In this document: positions 1 through 9,400 of the stretch, piece by piece
Position numbering within the stretch: the stretch's first letter is position 1
Layout of the letters: each line of letters starts with the position of its first letter
From: JANNWF01 sp052390415
GTDB lineage: Bacteria > Pseudomonadota > Gammaproteobacteria > Xanthomonadales > Xanthomonadaceae
Length of the DNA: 64,000 nt
Reading direction: 5' to 3'
Assembly (NCBI GenBank): GCA_052390415.1
Contig: JBQTGY010000053.1
Span: 1-64,000 of the forward strand
Program-made: the position numbers and the translations under genes
Notes under the pieces: generated by a model
Told to the model about the DNA's origin: nothing
The model's input: the letters and a program-made list of their open reading frames with translations, nothing else
Databases searched by the model: none

Positions 1-1459
1 GAAACACCGCGTCGCTGAAGCCGCCGATGTTCAACACACCGGCCCGATCCGCCACCTGCGTGTTGGCATATGGCTGCAAGTCGAGGCAGATCAACTTGGC
101 CCGCGGATTGCGCCGACGCAGCAAGTCCCACTGCCGTGCCGTCGCGGTCGCTCCACTTGACCATTGATCCTCAGCCCAACTCTGGTTGTCGGAAACAATC
201 AGGGTCACGTCCGGTGCCTGACCCAACTGGTTCAAGCGCGCCAACGCTGCGCTGATCGCGGTTCCACCCCCCAGCAGCCGTGCCAAGGCTTGCGCCGTCG
301 CCAACACACCGCCTTCGCGTGGCGGCGACCACGGACGCACCGACTCGGCAAATGGCAACACCATCGCCAACGGATTGCGCGCCAACACACTTGCCGCGAC
401 CAGGCCCGCCACGTCCACGCAACGCATTACCGACGTCGCGCCCTGACGGTATCCGGTCAGCGCCGACTGCATCGAACCTGACACGTCCACCGCCACCGCA
501 ACCGAGCCATCGATCCGCGGCACATTGCGGGTGGCGATATCGGTGGCCGCCCGCAATGCATCGACGATTTCTGCCGGCACGTTGCTGGCTGACTGATACG
601 CGGCCAACAACTGATACGGAAACGCACGCGCCCGCCGAATCATCTCTGGCTCGCTCAAACGCTGGGCGATCCTGGTGGTGATCTCGGCGTTGGCAAACAC
701 GCCATGCCGAGCGAAGGTGTTCAGGTTCATCCGCGTCATGGTCCAACTTGCGGTTTCCGCGATCGCCATCCAATGCGCCGTGGTGAGTGGCAGGTGGGTC
801 AACATCTGAAACGGCACCGCCGGCACCGGCTGGCTCGGGTCATCGCGAAACCGGGCCAAGGCTTGCAAGCTGGCGGGCAGCAAGTCGCTGCGCACCTGCT
901 TGCCGATGGCATGGGCGTAGAGCGCAGAACGCTCCACACTCGCTGCCCGCGGATGCGCCAGCTTGATCACGTCGCCCAACGAGGGCGCGTTGCCGACCAA
1001 ACCACGCACCAAGCACTCATCTGACGCCGCCTCAAGCCAAGCTTGCACCAACCGCTTTGGCCGACTCGCCAAACTGCGCTTGCCGACCTTTCCCGACCGC
1101 ATCACCTGCACGAAGCTGCGCAACTGTGCGGCCGAGTCGATCACTTGGGAGAAGATCGCCTCCGCCAGCGTCGGTGCGTGCACCGCCAACCACCCCAGCA
1201 ACACCACCGGGCTGTCCTTCATCTGCCCGTGCTGACGACCGTAAACCGCCGTCTTGGCAACGAAGCTCGGCTCGACCATCGCACACAGAACCAATAGCTC
1301 GTCCAGCTGACTTCCGGCGTTGGCGTAGAAGGTATCGCTCAAGCAGCCAGTCATGACCAACTGTGCCAGCGCTTCATGCGGCGGCAAGGCATAAGCCGGC
1401 GCACCTTCCGCATTGACCGTAGTGGTGCCGTTGCTGGCAAACAAGGCTTGATTGACCAT
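1..1459 (-). CDS. rsr: TROVE-domain RNA-binding protein (Ro60/Rsr homologue), 3' end cut by window edge
   Basis: Continuous reading from an ATG at 1459 to the left edge gives about 486 residues without a stop. The N-terminal two thirds has the helical TROVE character (for example SFVAKTAVYGR and VLLGWLAVHAPTLAEAI), and the C-terminal part is a von Willebrand A-like domain with the metal-site motif VDVSGSMQSA near residue 343 and TLIVSDNQSW later. Ro60/Rsr proteins bind Y RNAs and misfolded or fragmented RNA and feed 3'-5' exonucleases. A strong Shine-Dalgarno (GAGGAG) lies 6-12 bases before the start. It is divergent from rtcR and preceded by a sigma-54 promoter, matching the known rsr-rtcBA type of RtcR-controlled operon; any rtcB, rtcA or Y RNA would lie beyond the left edge. 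Confidence 0.88.
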   Translation of the reverse strand, partial: MVNQALFASNGTTTVNAEGAPAYALPPHEALAQLVMTGCLSDTFYANAGSQLDELLVLCAMVEPSFVAKTAVYGRQHGQMKDSPVVLLGWLAVHAPTLAEAIFSQVIDSAAQLRSFVQVMRSGKVGKRSLASRPKRLVQAWLEAASDECLVRGLVGNAPSLGDVIKLAHPRAASVERSALYAHAIGKQVRSDLLPASLQALARFRDDPSQPVPAVPFQMLTHLPLTTAHWMAIAETASWTMTRMNLNTFARHGVFANAEITTRIAQRLSEPEMIRRARAFPYQLLAAYQSASNVPAEIVDALRAATDIATRNVPRIDGSVAVAVDVSGSMQSALTGYRQGATSVMRCVDVAGLVAASVLARNPLAMVLPFAESVRPWSPPREGGVLATAQALARLLGGGTAISAALARLNQLGQAPDVTLIVSDNQSWAEDQWSSGATATARQWDLLRRRNPRAKLICLDLQPYANTQVADRAGVLNIGGFSDAVF

Positions 1460-1509
1460 GACTGACTCCTCATCGCTGCGCGGAATGCCGCGCTCACGGC
1501 CTTGCCTTA

Positions 1510-1525
1510 TCAAACGCCGTGCCAA
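1510..1525 (-). promoter_or_regulatory. sigma-54 promoter of the TROVE operon
   Basis: On the minus strand the sequence is TTGGCACGGCGTTTGA: TGGCAC, five bases, then TTGA, one base from the TGGCAC-N5-TTGC consensus and with the required GG-N10 spacing. It lies about 50 bases before the TROVE start codon and reads towards it. RtcR, encoded divergently, is a sigma-54 activator, so promoter and activator make a natural pair. Bases 1530-1635 contain several TGCAA/CAAGTG repeats that could be the activator site, but no clear palindrome was identified. Confidence 0.8.
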
Positions 1526-1639
1526 CCTCGTTCGTCGACTGCAAGTGATTGAAATGCAATGAGCGAGCACGAATATCGGCTTTGACGCTTTGCTCAAGTG
1601 CAATACCATTAGCTAGCTAAATATCCAAACAGATAAAAA

Positions 1640-3322
1640 ATGAAAAAGCAGGTCGTCATCGGATTTCTCGGCATCCAGCTCGATGCCGGGCGTGGCCAAG
1701 GGCGCTGGGACAAATGGCGGCCGACGGTGAGTTTGGCCATGCACGAAGACTGGGGGCCGGATCGCCTGGAGCTGCTGGTGGATCAGCGTCGTTATGCCGC
1801 GCTGGCCGAGCAGGTGATCGAGGACCTGAAGACGCAGGCACCCGAAATGCAGGTGGTGGTTCATGACCTGTATCTGGCTGATCCCTGGGACTTTGAAAAC
1901 GTCTACGCGACGATGTTCGATTTCGCGCGTCGCTATGCGTTTGATGTCGACAACGAGGAATACCTTGTCCACATCACCACCGGCACCCACGTCGCCCAGA
2001 TCTGCTGGTTTCTGCTCACCGAGGCGCGTTACGTGCCGGCCTGCCTGTTGCAATCCTCGCCGCCGCGCAAACAGCAAGCGGGACTCGCCGGCGAGCGCTC
2101 GGTCATTGATTTGGATCTCGCCAGGTACGACCACATCGCCCAGCGTTTTGCCCGCGAGAGCGCCGATACCGCCACGTTCTTGAAGAGCGGCATCGCCACC
2201 CGCAGCCCGCAGTTCAACCGCATGATCGAGCAGATCGAACGCGTCGCCGGCAAATCGCGTGCGCCGATGTTGTTGATGGGACCGACCGGCGCGGGCAAAA
2301 GCCAACTCGCGCGCAATGTGTTCGAGTTGAAGCGCCAACGGCAAGGCCTGAAGGGTCGCTTCGTCGAAGTGAATTGCGCGACCCTGCGCGGCGACGGTGC
2401 TGGCAGTGCCTTGTTCGGGCACGTGCGAGGCGCGTTCACTGGTGCGCAAGCCGACCGCAGTGGTTACCTGAAAAGCGCAGACGGCGGCCTGTTGTTTCTC
2501 GACGAAATTGGTGAGCTTGGGCTCGACGAACAAGCCATGCTGCTGCGCGCGATCGAAGACAAACGCTTTCCGCCGCTGGGCGGCGACAAGGAGATCAGCA
2601 GTGACTTTCAACTCATCGCCGGCACCAACCGCGACCTGATCGACGCGGTGCGGCAAGGTCGTTTTCGCGACGATCTGTTCGCCCGCCTCAACCTGTGGAC
2701 CTTCGAGTTGCCCGGCTTGAAAGAGCGGTCGCAGGACATCGAACCCAATCTCGACTTCGAGCTGGAGCGCTACGCGCGTCTCTACAACGAGCACGTGCGC
2801 TTCAACCGCGAAGCGCGTAGCGCCTATCTGCGTTTTGCGACGTCGCCAGAGGCCAGCTGGCCCGGCAACTTCCGCGATCTGGGTGCATCGATTACCCGCA
2901 TGGCGACGTTGTCCGATCAAGGTCGCATCACCCTTGCAGTGGTTGCCGACGAAACCGCGCGTTTGCAGCGTTTGTGGCGAGGTCACAATGAAAACGAGCA
3001 GTACGAGACCGACGACATACAAAGCCTGCTCGGCGACGATGCCGCCGAGCTGGATCGCTTCGACCGCGTGCAACTGCTGGAAGTGGTTCGGATCTGCCGC
3101 AGCGCCCGCAGCTTGAGCGCCGCCGGCCGCACCTTGTTTCAAGCGAGCCGCGCCAAAAAAGCCTCCAGCAACGACGCGGATCGGTTGCGCAAATACTTAC
3201 AACGCTTCGGACTGACGTTTGAGCGGGTGGTGACGCCGGACGCTGAAGCTACAACGGCCGGGCTGGCAATTCGAGCTGTGCCCGGTGGGCACACGCGAAC
3301 CCAAAACAACGCCGCGCGTTAA
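1640..3322 (+). CDS. rtcR: RtcR, sigma-54 dependent activator of the RNA repair operon
   Basis: 560 residues, close to the usual RtcR length. The N-terminal CARF-type sensor (about 1-180) holds conserved RtcR strings such as VHITTGTHVAQICWFLL and QSSPPRK. The AAA+ domain follows with Walker A GPTGAGKS, the sigma-54 contact loop GAFTGA, Walker B LLFLDEIGEL, and the C-terminal RtcR string NDADRLRKYL. RtcR senses damaged RNA, probably cleaved tRNA ends, through the CARF domain and then drives sigma-54 transcription of rtcBA and, in many species, rsr. The start has little Shine-Dalgarno signal but begins the conserved domain. Divergent from the TROVE gene, convergent with nadV. Confidence 0.95.
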   Translation: MKKQVVIGFLGIQLDAGRGQGRWDKWRPTVSLAMHEDWGPDRLELLVDQRRYAALAEQVIEDLKTQAPEMQVVVHDLYLADPWDFENVYATMFDFARRYAFDVDNEEYLVHITTGTHVAQICWFLLTEARYVPACLLQSSPPRKQQAGLAGERSVIDLDLARYDHIAQRFARESADTATFLKSGIATRSPQFNRMIEQIERVAGKSRAPMLLMGPTGAGKSQLARNVFELKRQRQGLKGRFVEVNCATLRGDGAGSALFGHVRGAFTGAQADRSGYLKSADGGLLFLDEIGELGLDEQAMLLRAIEDKRFPPLGGDKEISSDFQLIAGTNRDLIDAVRQGRFRDDLFARLNLWTFELPGLKERSQDIEPNLDFELERYARLYNEHVRFNREARSAYLRFATSPEASWPGNFRDLGASITRMATLSDQGRITLAVVADETARLQRLWRGHNENEQYETDDIQSLLGDDAAELDRFDRVQLLEVVRICRSARSLSAAGRTLFQASRAKKASSNDADRLRKYLQRFGLTFERVVTPDAEATTAGLAIRAVPGGHTRTQNNAAR

Positions 3323-3413
3323 TGTGCGTTCGCACGCAAACCTAAGCTAACGGCAGCCCTGGTTTTGGGTTGTCTCTGGGGATTGGCGGCTGACCGCGAA
3401 GCAACCGCCCAAC

Positions 3414-4835
3414 TCACAGCCCGCCAACGCTCAGCGCACGCACTTCGTCCAGCCTCCAGTCGCGCAGCAGTCGGCCATCCTCATAGACCGTTTCCATCGC
3501 ATGTCGAAACCCGGCCGGTGGTTGCATGTCCTCGATGCGCGCCACGTCCGCAGGCACCGCCACCGTGCGCCAGGTGTCGAATTCGTCCGAACGCACCAAG
3601 GTCAAGCGACCGCGTTTGGAGGTCTTGCCGCTGTCGGTGATCGGGTCCTTGTAGACATCACGCCACTCGCCATTGATGCGCGCGGCCGAGCACTTCAGCG
3701 CGAATCGCTGCGTATCGCGATCCAGACGCTGCAGCAGCGCGCCGCCCATGCCGAAAGCGAGGTTGTCCGCCGAAAAACCGGCGGCGGTGATGCGCTCAAG
3801 AATCTGCCGGATGCTGTTCGGGTTCACGCCGTCGCCCTGTATGACCCGCACGTGATTCAACACCCGAAAGCCTTTGCCGTTGCTGGTGCTGCCAAAGTGC
3901 GCTTCGAGCCGTTCAAGGCAGCGGTGCACGACATCGACGGGCTCGCCCGAGTCCGGGCGAATCACGACAGTCGCCCCACAGGCAATGACTTCATCGCGCA
4001 GGGTCACGCCCCAGTGCTGGTCGATCGCGTGGTAGATGTCGTAGCTGTCAGACACCACCGCCAGCAATGCGCCGGGCTTGCCAAATTGCCGCAGCATGTT
4101 GCGGTAAGCCTCGACTTCGGTCTCGCGGCCCCAGCAGGTGATGGTGCTGTGTTCGGCGGCGGGGATCGAGAAGCCAGCCATGTGTGCACCGTAGTAAGCA
4201 CGCGCGGTCAGCACACCGGCCACCGTGTCGGTGCCGAGGAAATTGACCAGATGAGCGGCACCGCCGATGCCGGCGGATTCATTGCTGGACACGCCGCGCG
4301 CGCCGAAGTCGTGCAGCTTGAACGGCAGTTGTCCTTCGGGATCGTCGGAAGTCTTGAGCAGGAATTTGCGGATGGTGCGTTTGGCGTGCCAGCTGATGGT
4401 GGCGACCGTGACCGGATACCAAAGTCGCAGCAGCAGGGTCTCCAGATACGACGGCAACCAGTAGGCATCGGGATCGGTCGATTCCATCGTGACCAGTGCT
4501 TGATGCGTCGGCACCACGCTGCCTTCGGGCACGGCACGGATGCGCACCGGCAAACGGCCGCCGTGCACATCGACGATGCGGCGCCAGCCATCCGCATTGA
4601 AGGGCTCGCCGTGCGCCGCGAAAAAGTCGCGCGCCTCATCAACATCGGCATGCGTGATCGGCGTCAGCAGGCTCTGCTTGATGATCGCTTGCAGGCCGAA
4701 GAACAGAGTGCGCTCATACACACCGCCGCGCGATTCGATATAGAAAAATGTGGCGTCGGTATTGGGTGGGTATTGCAGCCAGTGGCTGGCCTTGTAGCTG
4801 TCGGTATTGAGGATGAGGTTGTCGAGATGGCGCAT
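3414..4835 (-). CDS. nadV: Nicotinamide phosphoribosyltransferase
   Basis: 473 residues, standard for the NAMPT/NadV family, which joins nicotinamide to phosphoribosyl pyrophosphate to give NMN. Family signatures run along the protein: NTDSYKASHWLQYP at the N-terminus, HDFGARGVSS and AGIGGAAHLVNFLGTDT in the middle, the catalytic-His region IPAAEHSTITCWG, the phosphoribosyl-binding VIRPDSGEP, and IQGDGVNPNSI. It lies 58 bases downstream of nadM on the same strand, so the two should form a salvage operon converting nicotinamide to NAD in two steps without deamidation. This route is also common in phages and in anti-NAD-depletion modules. Confidence 0.95.
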   Translation of the reverse strand: MRHLDNLILNTDSYKASHWLQYPPNTDATFFYIESRGGVYERTLFFGLQAIIKQSLLTPITHADVDEARDFFAAHGEPFNADGWRRIVDVHGGRLPVRIRAVPEGSVVPTHQALVTMESTDPDAYWLPSYLETLLLRLWYPVTVATISWHAKRTIRKFLLKTSDDPEGQLPFKLHDFGARGVSSNESAGIGGAAHLVNFLGTDTVAGVLTARAYYGAHMAGFSIPAAEHSTITCWGRETEVEAYRNMLRQFGKPGALLAVVSDSYDIYHAIDQHWGVTLRDEVIACGATVVIRPDSGEPVDVVHRCLERLEAHFGSTSNGKGFRVLNHVRVIQGDGVNPNSIRQILERITAAGFSADNLAFGMGGALLQRLDRDTQRFALKCSAARINGEWRDVYKDPITDSGKTSKRGRLTLVRSDEFDTWRTVAVPADVARIEDMQPPAGFRHAMETVYEDGRLLRDWRLDEVRALSVGGL

Positions 4836-4893
4836 GACGGAAGCTCCTTCGCGTCGGTGGAGCCTGAGGTCTGTCCCCAGGCGGGGACGTCGG

Positions 4894-5943
4894 TCAGCCG
4901 CGACCGACGAAAAATTCGATGATGTGCAGGTGGTCTTCGAAGAGCTGAGCGCTCATTTCCAGCGCGTCGCTGAGCGCAATCCAGCGTGCCTTGTCGGCAT
5001 CGTCCGCACCGCGCACCAGCGGCAGCTCGCCAGCGGGAAAGTCGAAGTGGAAAGCATGCGTGATGGTGCGGCCGCGCAGCGATCGCTCCGGGTGATCGAA
5101 CACATGTTCGCCACGCAGTGAACCACGCAAAACGGGCAGCGGAATCTTCAGCCGAGTCTCCTCGCGCAGTTCACGCAGACAGCCATCCAGCAGGCGCTCA
5201 CCCGGCTGGATGAAACCACCCGGCAACGCCCACAAACCGCGGCCCGGTGCCGCGGCGCGGCGCACCAGCAATAGGTGACCCGAATGCACGACCACGGCAT
5301 CGGTGGTCACGAACGTCGGCGCGTAGGGCGCCTGCGCCCAGCCGGCGCGGTAGGTCTCGATGAAGCGATGTTCGGCAACCAACTGAGGGTAGGCCGGTGA
5401 ACTGCGACGAAAGGCGTCGAGCATCTCGAAGACCGGCGTCGGCACATTGGCCTCGAGCAGCCGCAATGCTCCGGCGGCCGACGGGCCATCGGCTTCAAAC
5501 AGATAGCGGCGCAGGTCGGTGGCCGACAGCGTTTCCGTGCGACGCACATCAAGCAACGGCCACTGCGGAAACTCGGCGAGGTAATAGCTGCTCGCGTCCT
5601 TGTCCTGACCCACCAGTCCGACCTTGGCGCCCTCTGCGCCGCCATCAAGGCGAATGGCCTCGGCGGCCGTGCGCTGCACCGAGGCGATCCACTGCGCTTC
5701 GTTGTAGAGGTGATCGCGCAGCGGATGCACCAGCACCCGGCCAGCATCCTCACCGAGCGCGGCGCGAATCATCACCGCGCGTTCGGAGGCAGACCAGGGA
5801 TTGCGGATCGTTCGCGGCGTATCGGCCGAGCCCACCAGCACGATCAACCGGTGAGCGCGGGTAAGGGCGAAACGAGCGACGGCGGCATGGCCGTTGTGGA
5901 ACGGCTCGAAGCGGCCAATGAAGACCAGATAATCGTATTCCAT
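4894..5943 (-). CDS. nadM: Bifunctional NMN adenylyltransferase / Nudix hydrolase
   Basis: 349 residues. The first half is a nucleotidyltransferase of the NadM type: GRFEPFHNGH near the start binds ATP, and LSATDLRRYL is the C-terminal ISTxxR-like motif. The second half (from about residue 200) is a Nudix domain with box GGFIQPGERLLDGCLRELRE followed by ET; the usual Gly after EET is Arg. The first domain makes NAD from NMN; the Nudix half of such fusions hydrolyses ADP-ribose or related compounds. First gene of the operon with nadV. No NrtR-type operator was recognised upstream. Confidence 0.92.
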   Translation of the reverse strand: MEYDYLVFIGRFEPFHNGHAAVARFALTRAHRLIVLVGSADTPRTIRNPWSASERAVMIRAALGEDAGRVLVHPLRDHLYNEAQWIASVQRTAAEAIRLDGGAEGAKVGLVGQDKDASSYYLAEFPQWPLLDVRRTETLSATDLRRYLFEADGPSAAGALRLLEANVPTPVFEMLDAFRRSSPAYPQLVAEHRFIETYRAGWAQAPYAPTFVTTDAVVVHSGHLLLVRRAAAPGRGLWALPGGFIQPGERLLDGCLRELREETRLKIPLPVLRGSLRGEHVFDHPERSLRGRTITHAFHFDFPAGELPLVRGADDADKARWIALSDALEMSAQLFEDHLHIIEFFVGRG

Positions 5944-6440
5944 GAGAATCCCTCACGGTGATGGTGGTCGTACGGGTCTATCCCGGACGTGGCGTCAGAC
6001 TACGCCGATGATTGCGGCTTGCAAGTGGCCGGCTCGTCGGTGACCGGTGCATGTTGGCAGGCGTTTAGATGCTCCAGTGGCAGCAGATATATTTCCGGAA
6101 CAGATGCGAGACGCCGAATCGAGCGGAAAAGAAGCGGGCAAAAGAGACCCCCTTCACACGCCCATCCACGTCAACGCGTGGGCACGGCGGTCAGAGCCTG
6201 CCAAAACCCAGCTTGATTCAATGAAACCGCGAGGCCGATTCCCCACATCAGGCTGCCCACAGCAGCCGGAGCCGCCCGTCAGCAACTGTGGCCGGTATAG
6301 TGGTCTGGTACCGCAGAGGGCGGGCTGATCTGCGCTCAAGACCGCGTCGGCGGTCGATCCGGTTAACGGGCCTCGGCAGTTCGAATTCGCGACTCCCAGC
6401 GCGAACCATCAATGCGTGGGCTGGCGAAAAGGACTGCGAG
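5944..6440. other. Intergenic region between nadM and the helicase gene
   Basis: About 500 bases without a convincing gene; the small open frames here have no recognisable protein character. It must hold the divergent promoters of nadM (leftward) and of the helicase module (rightward), but no clear -35/-10 pair was identified. A copy of the tRNA-Met 3' end, which would mark an integration boundary, was looked for and not seen. Confidence 0.5.
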
Positions 6441-9400
6441 ATGCCGCAAGAAGAATCGGGAATCCCTATGGTCGTCTCCCTGCTCAACTACATTGAGCAG
6501 GTCGAGAAGCTGAAGACGAAGCCGGCCTTCTCAGTCCCCGAAGACTTCTTTGTTGCCTACCAGCAAGAACTCGCGTCGCTCCCCGAGGTTCAGTTCAATC
6601 TTCAATCCGAAGGGGATGACATCTGGCTCCGTCTCCCTCGCCTGAAAGAGATCGGCGCGCCTGAACCCGACGAAGAGGTCCAGCCCTGGATTACGTTGCC
6701 GAAGAGTCCCGAGAAGCAGCCGGAACTAAAGGCCGAGAGCTTGATCTTCGACGGAAAGCAAGAGGCTTCTCGATCGAGGATTGAAGATCATCCCGAAATC
6801 AAAGAACTGTTCAACTGGTACGTCGAGAACCAATGGAACCCATGGGCATTAGCGGAACGTCCGCGTCGTAAGGCGATCTCACGTTACAACAAGTTTTTCT
6901 CTCTGCAGCAAGCGATCGCCTCGGAAGGTGCAGAGACTCCGATCGAGCTGGTCTGGGGAATTGGATACACAGTCTGGAGAAAGGAAGGGTTCGCGACGCC
7001 GGTGAAGCATCCCCTTCTTGTCCAGGCATGCGAGGTGACCCTCAACGAACGAACGTTCGATTTGGAGGTTCGTCCAAGAGATGTGGAGGCCCGCATTGAG
7101 GCCGATTGCTACCTCGAGATGGACCTGCCAGGAGTACGTCAGCTCGAAGCCTACTGGCAAAGCGCCCAAGCCACCGGTGCTCACCGTATTAATCCTTTTG
7201 AATCCTCGACATACGAGGGGACGCTCAAGGCGGCGGTCGGGCACCTTGACCCGACAGGCACCTACGACGAACGTGGTGAGGATGCCGCATTTCCGACACC
7301 CGGCCCTCAGCTTCGAATCACGAACAATTGGGTGTTATTTGCCCGAAAGCGCTCGGGCGACATTTTCCTTCAAGACATTAAGCGTCTGAAGGAAAAGCTC
7401 GCTCAAGTCACGTCGTTGCCAGCCGTCATCCGCAGCCTCGTCCAGCGAGGAGACGGAGAGGTGCGCGTGAGGCCAGAGCAGCCATTCCGCGGTCTGTCGA
7501 CCAGTGAAGCCGGGGCGGGGGCGTTGGAGCTGTTCTTCCCCATGCCCTATAACGATGAGCAGGTTTCGATCATTCAGAAGTTGCACGCGAATGATGGCGT
7601 GGTCGTACAGGGTCCACCGGGAACTGGCAAGACTCACACAATAGCCAACGTCATCTGCCATTACCTCGCCGAAGGAAAGCGGGTGCTGGTCACAGCGAAG
7701 GGCGAATCAGCCCTTGCCGTGCTTCAAGAAAAGCTACCCGAGGCGATTCGAGCGCTGAGCATCTCGCTGCTTTCGGACGAGCGGGACGGGATGAAGCAGT
7801 TTGAACATGCGATCCAAACGATTGCTTCGCGGGTTGCGTCGATCAATCCGACGCGGGTTTCTGCCGCCATCAACGCGGCGGAAGAGAAGCTCAACCAACT
7901 ACACGCAAAGATCTCGCACGTAGACAACACTGTCGCCGCCAATGCAGCGAACCATATGGAGAGCTTCTCCTTCCGAGGGCGAGCGGTCACGCCGGAGGAG
8001 TTGGCCAAGTCAGTGATCCTTGGTGCGCAGGTGCATGAGTGGCTGGACGATGAGCCTCCCGCGTCGGCAGATGATGTAGTTCCTTTTGATGACGTGGCCA
8101 TCGCTGCGTTGCGTCGATCGCGTTTGGCTGTGGGTTCCGACTTGCCATATTTGGACAAGCCGATGCCGGCGGCTGACGGGTTCCCACCTTGGACGGCCCT
8201 CCGAACGCTGCATTTCGACTTGATGAAGGCTAGGGATATAGACGAGAGCGTTTCAGAGGGAGATATCTTTGGGCTCGTCGACTCACGTTTGGAGACGTTT
8301 GAGAAGGGCCAAGGCTTGGTGAGGTTTCTTGAAGATCGCCGGTCGCTCGCAATTCGATTGGCTGGCGTCCGGTCCCCATGGCTCAGTGCAGTCAGGGAGC
8401 AGCTGTCCGATATGCAAGAGCAGGACCCGCTCTTGGTGGCGCTGATGGCAGTCGTGAATGACGTGCGGCGGCTCGAGGTACATCGCCGGGAGCTTGTGGC
8501 CAAAGCCATCGCCGTCCCACCAAATGCAGAGATTAACCAAGACTTTCAGGATGCTGTGGCCCGCTTAGTAGCAGGTCGAAGTGCGTTCACCCTCCCGTTT
8601 GGTAAAGGTGAAGCACGAAAGCAAGTTGCCGAGGTAACCGTGGCGGGGGCTGCACCAAGTGGCAAGGATGACTGGTCCGTGGCGGCAGAGCTGATTAGTT
8701 GGCGAGTGGATTCAAGGAAGGTGTTGTCGCGATGGAATGCCATGGCAAGCGAGTTCGGCTTGCCGACAGTGGACACGGCATTGGATCCCGGCTTTCGATC
8801 CCTCGCGCAGTGGCACGCGGCAGTCGACGATTCCCATCGGTTGCGCTTCGTTTACGACGCAAATCTACATTCCCTGCTACTTGAGGTCTTTGGAGGCAAT
8901 ATTGCTGACAAGCTCTGGGACGGGGGCGAAGAGTTCCTCACCGCGGCGCACTCGAGCTTGCAGTCGCACGTTAGTCGCGGGCGACTGGCGTACGCAGTCA
9001 ATAAGGTGCAGGAGCTGCTGGCTGGATTGGAGGGATACGGCGGTGCGGTCGTCGACCAAATGCGGGGGTTCTTGGTTGATGGCCTCGGGCACGATGGCGA
9101 TGAAATGACGCTGCAGGCGCAATGGACGTCGCAGCTGGCCGAGCTGAGGCGCTTGAATTCACTGCGGCCCTACTTCGATGAAATTTTGGCAGTGACAGCG
9201 AAAATCGAGGCGGCTGGTGCGCCGAAGTGGAGTAGCCGCTTGCGAGCAGAACCGGCTACGGAAGTCGACACGCTCACGCCGGCGAACTGGATGGACGCTT
9301 GGAGCTGGCGCCAGGCGGTGATGTTCCTTGATCGGATCGACGGTCACCATCAGGTGCGCGAACTATTCAAGCAAAGACAGCTGTTAACGACAGCGCTTTC

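Noticed and set aside
171..773. 200-codon and smaller open frames in 1-1460
   Set aside because: They are frame shadows of the TROVE gene, whose own frame has no stop within the window and is therefore easy to overlook.
1613..3142. 509-codon open frame antisense to rtcR
   Set aside because: rtcR on the other strand is clearly conserved; the antisense translation has no recognisable domain.
6053..6069. TTGGCAGGCGTTTAGA as a second sigma-54 promoter, for the helicase
   Set aside because: The TTGC half is poor and the site is almost 400 bases from the start codon.
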